Under the pieces are notes generated by a model. The model ran no database searches and was not told the origin of the DNA. It saw only the letters and a list, made by a program, of their open reading frames with translations. 64,000 nucleotides of DNA from an uncultured Acidobacteriota bacterium. GTDB taxonomy: Bacteria > Acidobacteriota > UBA6911 > RPQK01 > JAJDTT01. Of the stretch, positions 1 to 6,042 are shown piece after piece (the stretch's first letter is position 1; each line of letters starts with the position of its first letter). The position numbers were made by a program, and so were the translations under genes. The stretch lies in NCBI GenBank assembly GCA_951812665.1, contig CATOST010000005.1, positions 1-64,000 of the forward strand, in the 5' to 3' direction.

Positions 1-1004
1 GCAATCGCGCGGCCCAGTTGCAGTCTCGGCATCGAGAACCGCCGGAGCACGGCCTCGATCTGGTCCGGATCCACCGAGGAGATCACGCGGTGCAGGGTGG
101 ACTTGGAGACCGGAACGTAGCGGCCGGTCCGGGGGTTCTTCCAGGCGCCGATCGCCTCGAGTTCCGGCTGCGAGAGCTTCTGCGCATACTCGGCGGCGGC
201 CACCGGTCCGCGCAGGTTCGCCAGCCTCGCGAGCAGGTAGACGGTGAGCACCGAGGCCACGGAATGCTTGCGCCCCTGGGCGCGCCGGAAATCCTTGATC
301 TCGGCCAATTCCTGAACCAGCGAGCGCAACTCGCTCGCGCCCTTCCGGGTCGGACCCTTGGGCTCCCACTTCGAGGTCAGCGGGCGAGGGTCGCGCAGAC
401 GACGGCAGGCGTTGCGCCGCAACGGGGACACGTACAGCTGCTTCGGCTGGCCGTGAGGATCGGTATAGCGACCGTTGTGACGCGCAAACCCCCGCGTGTC
501 GCCGAGATAACGCCAGTTGGAAGCGCGGTAGAGGGCGCCGTCGAAGCGGGCGGGGTCGACGAAGCTCTCGGCGATCAGCACCGGGTGTCCATAGTGCGCC
601 TGCCAGTCGTCGCCGAGACGCCGCAGCATCCGGGCCAGCGTCCAGGAACCGAGACCCGGGAAGACGCCCTTGGAGGCGAGAATCACGAATCGCGTGTTGT
701 TTGCGATCAGATGCAGACGCCGGTACTGCAGGTCGGGCTTCCACCCGATCCAGCGGTCCCGATGCCGACACTTGAAGGCGCCCGACTGCCAGCCGGCGAG
801 CGCCAGCCACTTCCCGCGCCATTCGACGACGTAGCGCAGACCGCGACCGGCAAACCGATTGAAGCCGAGGTAATGGTGTTGGTGAACCCGTCGGTCCCAC
901 TTCACCCGCTCGTCGGGGCGGGCCAGTCGCACCTGGGCATCGTTGAGGAAAAACCCTTCCGGGGTTTCCTTGAAGATCACTTCGTCGTCTGCTGGAGCGC
1001 TCAT
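1..1004 (-). CDS. DUF4338 (DruA-like) protein fused to an ISAs1/H-repeat transposase N-terminus, cut by the window edge
   Basis: An open frame runs from ATG at 1004 to the window edge without a stop (334 codons), so the C-terminus is missing. Residues ~20-190 resemble DUF4338, the domain of the Druantia protein DruA: 'HQHHYLGFNRFAGRGLRYVV', 'FKCRHRDRWIGW', 'HLIANNTRFVIL', 'LIAESFVDPARFDGALYRAS'. From ~residue 235 it resembles the transposase-associated N-terminal domain of ISAs1/H-repeat proteins: 'IKDFRRAQGRKHSVASVL' and 'STLHRVISSVDPDQIEAVL'. The catalytic DDE part would lie outside the window. The ATG at 1004 gives a natural start; I saw no strong ribosome site. Role is inferred: an IS transposase carrying a DruA-type domain rather than a stand-alone defence gene. 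Confidence 0.75.
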   Translation of the reverse strand, partial: MSAPADDEVIFKETPEGFFLNDAQVRLARPDERVKWDRRVHQHHYLGFNRFAGRGLRYVVEWRGKWLALAGWQSGAFKCRHRDRWIGWKPDLQYRRLHLIANNTRFVILASKGVFPGLGSWTLARMLRRLGDDWQAHYGHPVLIAESFVDPARFDGALYRASNWRYLGDTRGFARHNGRYTDPHGQPKQLYVSPLRRNACRRLRDPRPLTSKWEPKGPTRKGASELRSLVQELAEIKDFRRAQGRKHSVASVLTVYLLARLANLRGPVAAAEYAQKLSQPELEAIGAWKNPRTGRYVPVSKSTLHRVISSVDPDQIEAVLRRFSMPRLQLGRAI

Positions 1005-1144
1005 ACCCCCAGGATGAAGCCTGGGGCGAAAAAAAGCCAGCGGAGAATGCAAACCTCTGCGGTTGTTGGGGCGAATCGTCAGATATTCCTAGCGTGGGAT
1101 GGCCCTGAACGGGTTGGGGAAGCACCGGTCCATCCGTCCTCCTC

Positions 1145-1303
1145 ATGTCCCTTTTCGGGGCCAACATGACGGCCTTCGCGCTGCTCGGCGCGTCGGGAGC
1201 GGCGTATTACGAGGGTATCGAGGGCTTTGCCCTGATGGCATCGATCTCGGCTCTGATCATCCCCAGTGTCTTCTACGTCGGGACCCGGCCTTGGTGGTGG
1301 GGT
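1145..1303 (+). pseudogene. Sodium:solute symporter (SSS family) fragment
   Basis: About 50 codons read '[18 protein letters not shown]', then '[20 protein letters not shown]', then 'TRPWWWG'. This matches an internal membrane segment of SSS-family transporters, where a Leu/Trp-rich GxRxWWLGK-like stretch follows the helix. Nothing upstream supplies the first helix and the frame after ~1303 no longer looks like a transporter, so this is a scrap of a gene. It sits between the DruA-like transposase and other degraded genes, which suggests deletion or rearrangement debris. The family call is by motif recognition only. Confidence 0.55.
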
Positions 1304-1440
1304 CCGAGCTTGGCGTCCTCGTCTGTCCGGCCGGTAGCCCCTTTAGAGGAACTGCCGGGGCTTCGCCGTGTCTGTCGTGCGGCGGGGATCCGCCCTGAGC
1401 CGTCCGGAAACACGGTCTGGAAGAAGCTAGGGCGGGCGCA

Positions 1441-1459
1441 GGGGGACAGTTGCCATCTC
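1441..1459. repeat. Dispersed 'gggacagt' repeat copy
   Basis: The stretch 'gggggacagttgccatctc' is a member of the short repeat group that recurs at 2213, 3270, 4084, 12636, 16876 and 24347. It lies between the symporter fragment and the next gene. Confidence 0.5.
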
Positions 1460-1624
1460 TACTCCCGGCTTTCGTGAGCCCCTGCTAGCGAAAAAATCAC
1501 ATTTCCTGATGCGTACCTCCTTCCCTCTGTGGGGACGGTCCACGGGGGACAGGAGTGCGATGACTCGACGGTGGACGCGAGGGTCATTGACGGGTGTCTG
1601 TGTCACTTCAAGGAGGTCGGCATC

Positions 1625-2188
1625 ATGAAAAATCTCACCCGCAAGAGCAACCGATGGCTGAGGAAGACTACAGCAGCGGGAATGGTTCCCTTGCTGCTTA
1701 TCGCAAGTCTTGATCGCTCTGTTCTGTGTTCCCCAAAATCTGAACGCGGGCAAATCGAATTATCAGGAAGTAGCTTGGGAAAGCCTTCCCCTGATTCTGA
1801 ACGGAGAAGAGCAGGTCACCATCCGGTTCTCCGGCGGCGCTGTTCGGGGCGATGTGGTCTCGGTTCAGGACAAGGCATCCATCTTCAACGCATCACCATG
1901 GCCACGGACAGACAACGCTACCCGGCCGGGTCGGAGGCCTTGGTCCCTAGAGATGCAGTACGAGAAATCCGTTTCGAAACCGTGCAGGGCAGCCTGCGCC
2001 AGGTGGGCATTCTGGCAGGAGGAATAGGAGGCTTTTTTCTGGGTGGGGCGGTCATCGCATCTGAAGACTCGGACGATGGACACGCGGTGCCCATGGCCAT
2101 CGTCGTCTCTGCGGCGCTGGGATGGCTCGGTTATCGGTTGGGTAAAGAAGCGGATCGCGAGACCACCATCATCACGATCGTCGACTGA
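1625..2188 (+). pseudogene. Small exported/membrane hypothetical protein with two offsetting frameshifts
   Basis: A good ribosome site (caaggaggtcgg) precedes ATG 1625, 'MKNLTRKSNRWLRKTTAAG', and a hydrophobic stretch. The signal-peptide-like run continues only after a shift near 1709 ('LIALFCVPQNLNAGKSNYQE', then 'VTIRFSGGAVRGDVVSVQD'). Near 1872 the sense returns to the first frame ('GIHLQRITMATDRQRYP', 'LVPRDAVREIRFE', 'GILAGGIGGFFLGGAVIAS'), ending at TGA 2188. One extra base and one missing base explain this. The pieces look like one exported protein with a beta-rich middle and a glycine-rich membrane segment near the end. I do not recognise a named family. It could be a true pseudogene or an assembly error. 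Confidence 0.5.
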
Positions 2189-2212
2189 TTCGCCCAGGTT
2201 GGACCACCAGAG

Positions 2213-2239
2213 GAGAAGGGGACAGTCACCTTCTCTCTT
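2213..2239. repeat. Dispersed 'ggggacagtc' repeat copy
   Basis: 'gagaaggggacagtcacctt' followed by 'ctctctt' has the form GAGAAGG...CCTTCTC, a short imperfect palindrome around 'ggacagtca'. It lies between the frameshifted exported protein and the broken antitoxin. Confidence 0.55.
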
Positions 2240-2263
2240 CTGCCCCCGGCTCTGCTGGAGCGG

Positions 2264-2592
2264 CTATGCTTCAACGCCGAGCCGTCCGGGTCGCTCCGAG
2301 TGCGACTCGCGAATAACGATGTGTACATCGCGCCCCAGAGCCGTCAGGAGGCGCAGAAGCCGTTCCATGGAGTACTCTCGGAAGCTGCCCCCGCAGCAGG
2401 CGCGACACATCGGGTTGAGACAGCCCGAGCAGCCTTTGCTGCGTCGACCTGCTTGAGACGGCGCTCTCGAATGATCTTGTCGATCTGCGTGACCAGCTCG
2501 GCTTTGAGCAGATGCGCGTCGGCATCCGGGAGTCCCAGGTCAGCGAATATGTTTCCGCTACCGCGTTCAATCTTCACGTTGTCGGTCTTCAT
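2264..2592 (-). pseudogene. XRE/HTH_37-type antitoxin, frameshifted (partner of the upstream HigB-like toxin)
   Basis: From ATG 2592: 'MKTDNVKIERGSGNIFADLG', then 'LPDADAHLLKAELVTQIDKI', then 'IRERRLKQVDAAK'. The helix-turn-helix continues in a second frame ('LLGLSQPDVSRLLRG') and the C-terminus in a third ('FREYSMERLLRLLTALGRDV', 'HIVIRE'), to TAG at 2264. Removing one A near 2434 and one G in the G5 run at 2388-2392 restores a single frame of about 108 codons, the usual length for this antitoxin family. It starts 5 bp after the toxin stop codon, the typical toxin-first HigBA order. As written the protein would not be made. Confidence 0.75.
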
Positions 2593-2596
2593 CGTT

Positions 2597-2966
2597 TTAC
2601 CCTCTGCCAAAGTTCTCGCGGTAGTGTTGCTCCGCCGCTCTCAGCCTCCGCCTGATCAGGTCGATCTCCGGCTTCGGAGTCGCGATGCCCTGCTTGGCCT
2701 TTCTTCTGGAAGGCATGTACCACGTAGACGGCGGACCTGAACCGGACCGTATACACGGCCCGAAAGGCGTCGCCATCATGACGCGAGACCACCTCCAGGA
2801 CATTGCTGCCCAAGCCTCTGAGGGGCTTGACGTCCCGGTGTCTGAGACCAACCTGAGCTTGATAGAGCGCATAGCCGACTACGCGTCGCACGGATTCCGG
2901 AAACGTCTTCAGGTCCGCCTTGCTGGAGCCAATCCATTCGACAGGTCTCGGCAGGTCCGCAGCCAT
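2597..2966 (-). pseudogene. HigB/RelE-superfamily toxin (phage-derived Gp49-like), frameshifted near its C-terminus
   Basis: Frame one gives 'PRPVEWIGSSKADLKTFPES', 'VRRVVGYALYQAQVGLRHRD', 'VKPLRGLGSNVLEVVSRHDG' and 'DAFRAVYTVRFRSAVYVVHA', the standard core of HigB-like mRNA interferases. After 'FQKK' the expected tail ('AKQGIATPKPEIDLIRRRLR' and on to 'FGRG') is in another frame and ends at 2597. Deleting one A from the run at about 2700-2706 joins the parts into a ~122-residue protein of normal length. The antitoxin start follows immediately, so the module order is toxin then antitoxin. Both genes carry one-base insertions in homopolymer runs. Confidence 0.75.
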
Positions 2967-3460
2967 GTCTTATTATGGTGGTTCCGCCATATCGACGCAA
3001 CCTGATTCTTGACATGCAGGCCTGCTAGTGGGGCCTGTTGCTGCTTGAGCGGAACGCGCCAAGCACCTTTTCCCACGCGCCGGTAAGTAACCGCGGAAGA
3101 CCACCGAGGGGTTGGTCCAAGCGGAGACCGGCGCCTGGACCTGAACATTTCGACGCGGCGTTCCTCATCCAGATCAAGCGACAGGCCCTTTAGGCGGACC
3201 TTACCGGCGAGATCACCGCGTTCGTCTTCAAGGACGACAAGGAGGAACTCGACGTGACGGAGCGTCGGGGAGAAGGGGACAGGTACCTTCTCTCTCCGGT
3301 ACCTTCTCTCTCCACGATGACCCGAAAGCCGTGATGCCTTGCGTTCGCTGTAAATTCCCGCCCGCTAGCGCCCCATTGGATTCTGACGTGGAACCGCACT
3401 TGGCGGGCGGATGTGGAGGCTGATTGTCCCCTGCGTCGGTATTCGTTCGATGCAGGTCCT
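2967..3460. other. Intergenic stretch with no supportable gene
   Basis: About 490 bp between two toxin-antitoxin remnants. Short open frames exist on both strands but none has a recognisable domain or convincing ribosome site. A minus-strand frame near 3290-3400 reads 'VRIQWGASGREFTANARHHG', which might be a scrap of a coding gene, but I cannot name it. The stretch contains the repeat at 3270-3313. Confidence 0.4.
3270..3313. repeat. 'gagaaggggacag' repeat followed by a 16-bp tandem duplication
   Basis: 'gagaaggggacaggtacc' runs into two perfect tandem copies of 'ggtaccttctctctcc' (3282-3297 and 3298-3313). It has the same GAGAAGG...CCTTCTC form as the copy at 2213, here with a duplicated arm. 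Confidence 0.65.
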
Positions 3461-3763
3461 CTACCTGAGAACGGCGTCAAGTGGTTGAATATCCGAGACA
3501 TCGATCGATGCGCCTGCCTGGGCAAGATCGTAGCTCATCTGCATATTCATCCAGTAATGCGGCGTTGTCTTGAAGGCTTTCGCCAGTCGGAATGCAGTAT
3601 CCGGTGTTACCGACGTCTGGCCTTTTACGATGCGTTCTATACGCGTGCGTGGCACGCCCAATTTCTTTGCCAAGGCCCCGGCGCTCATCTCGAGCGGCTT
3701 AAGGTACAGCTCGTCCAAAACTTCACCAGGATGCATCGGCACAAGGATATCAGCCATTTCCAT
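3461..3763 (-). CDS. higA: HigA-family addiction-module antitoxin (XRE)
   Basis: The 100-residue product begins 'MEMADILVPMHPGEVLDE' and continues 'KPLEMSAGALAKKLGVPRTR', 'IERIVKGQTSVTPDTAFRLA' and 'HYWMNMQMSYDL'. The HPGE start, helix-turn-helix at residues ~25-65 and F/HYWMNMQ segment are diagnostic of HigA antitoxins, which bind operator DNA and neutralise a HigB toxin. The first possible ATG (3763) abuts the divergent ATG at 3764 inside CATATG; starts at 3757 (MADILV) or 3736 (MHPGE) would leave a small spacer. No HigB gene sits on its 5' side, where the partner usually lies, so it is an orphan here. The frame is intact, unlike the TA genes to its left. Confidence 0.85.
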   Translation of the reverse strand: MEMADILVPMHPGEVLDELYLKPLEMSAGALAKKLGVPRTRIERIVKGQTSVTPDTAFRLAKAFKTTPHYWMNMQMSYDLAQAGASIDVSDIQPLDAVLR

Positions 3764-3994
3764 ATGGTCCCGGTTTCTCTACGCTTGCCGGATGAAGTCT
3801 CTCAACGCCTGCAACGGTTGGCCGACCTCACCGGGCGCAGCAAAACTTTCTACATGATCGAGGCCATTCGGGAGCACCTGGACGACCTTGAGGACTTGTA
3901 CCTCGCTGAGCAACGTCTGATCGCCCTTCGATCCGGGGAGGCTCGGACCCTGCCGCTGGAAGAAGTGATGCAGCGCTATGGGTTGGACGATTGA
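3764..3994 (+). CDS. Ribbon-helix-helix antitoxin (RelB/TraY-like)
   Basis: 76 residues: 'MVPVSLRLPDEVSQRLQRLA' and 'DLTGRSKTFYMIEAIREHLD', followed by an acidic tail ending 'EVMQRYGLDD'. The beta strand 'VSLRLPDE' and two following helices are the RHH_1 DNA-binding fold used by TraY/RelB antitoxins. ATG 3764 starts exactly where this family starts, one base from the divergent HigA start. The 3' end overlaps the start of a RelE-type toxin frame (ATG 3978), the normal antitoxin-toxin overlap. The toxin is broken, so this antitoxin is probably orphaned. Confidence 0.85.
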   Translation: MVPVSLRLPDEVSQRLQRLADLTGRSKTFYMIEAIREHLDDLEDLYLAEQRLIALRSGEARTLPLEEVMQRYGLDD

Positions 3995-4083
3995 ACTGAA
4001 TCGGGAGGCAGCCCGCGAATTGGCCAGGTTCGGAACGCCCGCGGCGCGACGGATTCTTGAATGAACTGGATCAGAAATATTGG
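3978..4083 (+). pseudogene. Truncated RelE/ParE-family toxin
   Basis: ATG 3978 lies inside the end of the RHH antitoxin gene. It reads 'MGWTIELNREAARELARFGT' then 'PAARRILE' and stops at TGA 4062, only 28 residues. The next frame carries on the family sense ('FLNELDQKYW') to about 4083, where the 'ggggacggtc' repeat begins. RelE toxins are ~85-95 residues, so about two thirds is missing, replaced by repeat and hairpin DNA. This is a non-functional toxin. Confidence 0.7.
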
Positions 4084-4106
4084 GAGGGGACGGTCTTGTT
4101 CCCCTC
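4084..4106. repeat. 'aggggacggtc' repeat with GAGGGGA/TCCCCTC arms
   Basis: 7-bp perfect arms (4084-4090 and 4100-4106) around 'cggtcttgt'. It belongs to the same short repeat group as 2213 and 12636, and marks the point where the RelE gene is cut. Confidence 0.55.
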
Positions 4107-4155
4107 TTCGGCGTCCCTTCGCCGTACCAATGAGTCGGGCCGGTCGTAAGCGTAG

Positions 4156-4209
4156 AGGGGGGACTAATCGTCCCCCCTAACCCCCCTGTCGGCGACAAGA
4201 AAGTCGCCG
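4156..4209. repeat. Two adjacent hairpins (REP-like or terminator) downstream of the glycosidase gene
   Basis: Hairpin 1 (4156-4178) has a 9-bp perfect stem, AGGGGGGAC/GTCCCCCCT, with loop taatc. Hairpin 2 (4190-4209) has a 7-bp stem, CGGCGAC/GTCGCCG, with loop aagaaa. They lie 40-95 bp beyond the stop of the minus-strand operon that ends at 4249 and could end its transcription, although no long U-run follows. They could equally be repeat-element DNA. Confidence 0.5.
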
Positions 4210-4248
4210 CTCCACGCCGCCGCTCTACGTTACTTTCTTTGGAATTCT

Positions 4249-6000
4249 TCATTTCTTGTTGCGGATCGATTCCTGCATCCGCTTGCCGAAGTCTTCCCGG
4301 CCCCCGGCGGGGTTGGACTGGTGACGGGGGTGCGGGGGAACCCCGGCCGCGGGCTCGTTGGAGTCTCGGTCCCAGTGATCGGATCGGTGAGTGATCACGT
4401 CCAACCAGCGGGTGTTGGCCTGGCGGCGCGCCAAGTCGCCGTCCGGGTCCGGTAGCGTGTAGGTGTAGGAATAGAGCTTGGCTCGGGTGAGATACAACTT
4501 GAGACAGACGCCGCCGTACTGTTCCACGCTCAGGTCGTAGGGAGACCGGCCGCTTTTCCAGGTCAGCTTCTGGGCCGTGCCGTTGGAGGTCAACGGAACC
4601 GAGTCCTCCCGGGTGAAGTCCTGGATCGGTTCCCCGTAGGGGGTGATCAATTCGGCCTCGATGGAGCCACCCTCGGCGTCGGCATTCACCAGGATCTCGT
4701 AGGCGGGACCCCACGGTTTGGTCATCAGCCACCCCTCCTCCTCCCCGGCGTCCAGCGAAATCCAGTGATCCTCGGGCATGCGCGCCACCATCAGGACGGC
4801 CACGTCCCGGGTCCCCTTCGACAGGTCGTAGGAGAGCCAGTCCCACCAGGTGTGGTTCAGGCGGCTGGCCGTGTAGTAGATCCAGGTCTCGCCGTCTCGC
4901 ACGATGGGGTTCTCGGCCGGATAGAGCATGCCGCCGTCCTGGGCGCCCGGCTTGCCCACCGGAACCACGGGCGAGCGGTCGTCGGGCCGGTTCCACGTCC
5001 TCCCGTCGCGGCTGTAGGCCAGGGAGATCTCCAACTGGCCCACCTTGCCCCTGGGGTAATCGGGGGGCTTGTGGTAGGCCCCGTAGGTGGGGGCGAAGGG
5101 ATGGACGTAGTAGGGGTTGATGATGCCCAGGAAGAAGTTCTCGTAGCGGAAGACCGGCATGTCGTAGATGTTGTACAGCTCCGGCGGGTCGAGCTCGTCG
5201 CCGGCGACCAAGACCCGTCCCTTGTCTTCCCAATTCACCAGGTCGTAGCTCTCGTACTGGGAGATGTCCCGCGGGGCGTTGGGCACCCGGCGGGTCATCA
5301 GAACGTATTTGCGCCGGTCCGGATCGTAGAAGAGGGTGCAGTTGTCGTCGCTGATGCCCCTCAGGACCGGATTGACGTGACGCGGCCGTTCCCAGTGCAG
5401 TCCGTCGTGGGAGTAGGCCAGATTCAAAGCCGAGTGGTGCCGGGCCCAGAGGGACTCTTCGCCGAAGGTGTTGAAGATCATCTTGTAACGGCGGGCGGCG
5501 ATGTCGCTGGGGTCCTTGATGATGGAGTAGACGAACTGGCGCTTGAAGTCGATGACCATGTTGTGCTCGCGTGAGCCGTTCACCTCCACCAGGCCCAGTT
5601 TCGGTTTTTCCCAGTGGAGGCCGTCCCGGCTGACGGCGTAGGCTACACCCCGCGGACCGTCGCCGGTATTCCCCTTCCAGCGCATGAGCGTGTACCACAT
5701 CTTGAAGATCCGCTCTTCCTGGTCGTACATCACCGAGACGTAGTTGAGCATGTCCCGGTCCGTCTCCCAGGGGGCGTCCAGGCGGAGCACCGGCTCCTGG
5801 TGCTTGACCGCCTGGTTCACCTTGCGGCGAAGGTTGTGGTGCTCCAACAGGGGTTCGTCGTCGATGAGGAGAAACTTGTAGCGGGCGAGCTGCCGGTCCG
5901 GGCTCGCAGCCGCTTCAGCGGCAGCCGGGTTTCCGCAGAGGAACGCCGCCGAGACCAGAATCGGGAGCACACCGCGACGGATTTGGAAGAATGGGATCAT
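4249..6000 (-). CDS. Exported five-bladed beta-propeller protein of the GH32/GH43-like type
   Basis: 583 residues with a signal peptide (residues 1 to ~28, hydrophobic 'VLPILVSAAFLCG' then AAAEAAAS). Three copies of an 'S-x-DG-x-x-W' blade motif occur: 'SRDGLHWEKP', 'SHDGLHWERP' and 'SRDGRTWNRP'. With 'DDNCTLFYDPDRRKYVLMTR' these are typical of the propeller fold shared by glycoside hydrolases 32, 43, 62 and 68 and related phosphorylases. The ribosome site ctaaGGAGGa stands 8 bp before ATG 6000. It begins 42 bp after the TonB receptor gene on the same strand, suggesting uptake and processing of one glycan. Substrate and catalytic acids cannot be assigned by eye; a non-catalytic carbohydrate-binding role is possible. 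The last ~40 residues are low-complexity and charged. Confidence 0.75.
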   Translation of the reverse strand: MIPFFQIRRGVLPILVSAAFLCGNPAAAEAAASPDRQLARYKFLLIDDEPLLEHHNLRRKVNQAVKHQEPVLRLDAPWETDRDMLNYVSVMYDQEERIFKMWYTLMRWKGNTGDGPRGVAYAVSRDGLHWEKPKLGLVEVNGSREHNMVIDFKRQFVYSIIKDPSDIAARRYKMIFNTFGEESLWARHHSALNLAYSHDGLHWERPRHVNPVLRGISDDNCTLFYDPDRRKYVLMTRRVPNAPRDISQYESYDLVNWEDKGRVLVAGDELDPPELYNIYDMPVFRYENFFLGIINPYYVHPFAPTYGAYHKPPDYPRGKVGQLEISLAYSRDGRTWNRPDDRSPVVPVGKPGAQDGGMLYPAENPIVRDGETWIYYTASRLNHTWWDWLSYDLSKGTRDVAVLMVARMPEDHWISLDAGEEEGWLMTKPWGPAYEILVNADAEGGSIEAELITPYGEPIQDFTREDSVPLTSNGTAQKLTWKSGRSPYDLSVEQYGGVCLKLYLTRAKLYSYTYTLPDPDGDLARRQANTRWLDVITHRSDHWDRDSNEPAAGVPPHPRHQSNPAGGREDFGKRMQESIRNKK

Positions 6001-6042
6001 GGAGTGGTCCTCCTTAGTTCTCTTTGGAAATGAAGATTCGAG

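Noticed and set aside
18..1169. 383-codon plus-strand open frame
   Set aside because: Antisense of the DruA-like transposase; composition is that of a GC-rich shadow.
3190..3525. 111-codon minus frame with an OsmC-like look
   Set aside because: Only about 20 residues looked family-like; overlaps HigA and repeats.
3779..5698. 639-codon minus-strand open frame over the glycosidase gene
   Set aside because: Pro/Arg/Gly-rich shadow frame of the propeller protein; no domain sense, and it crosses the RHH antitoxin end.
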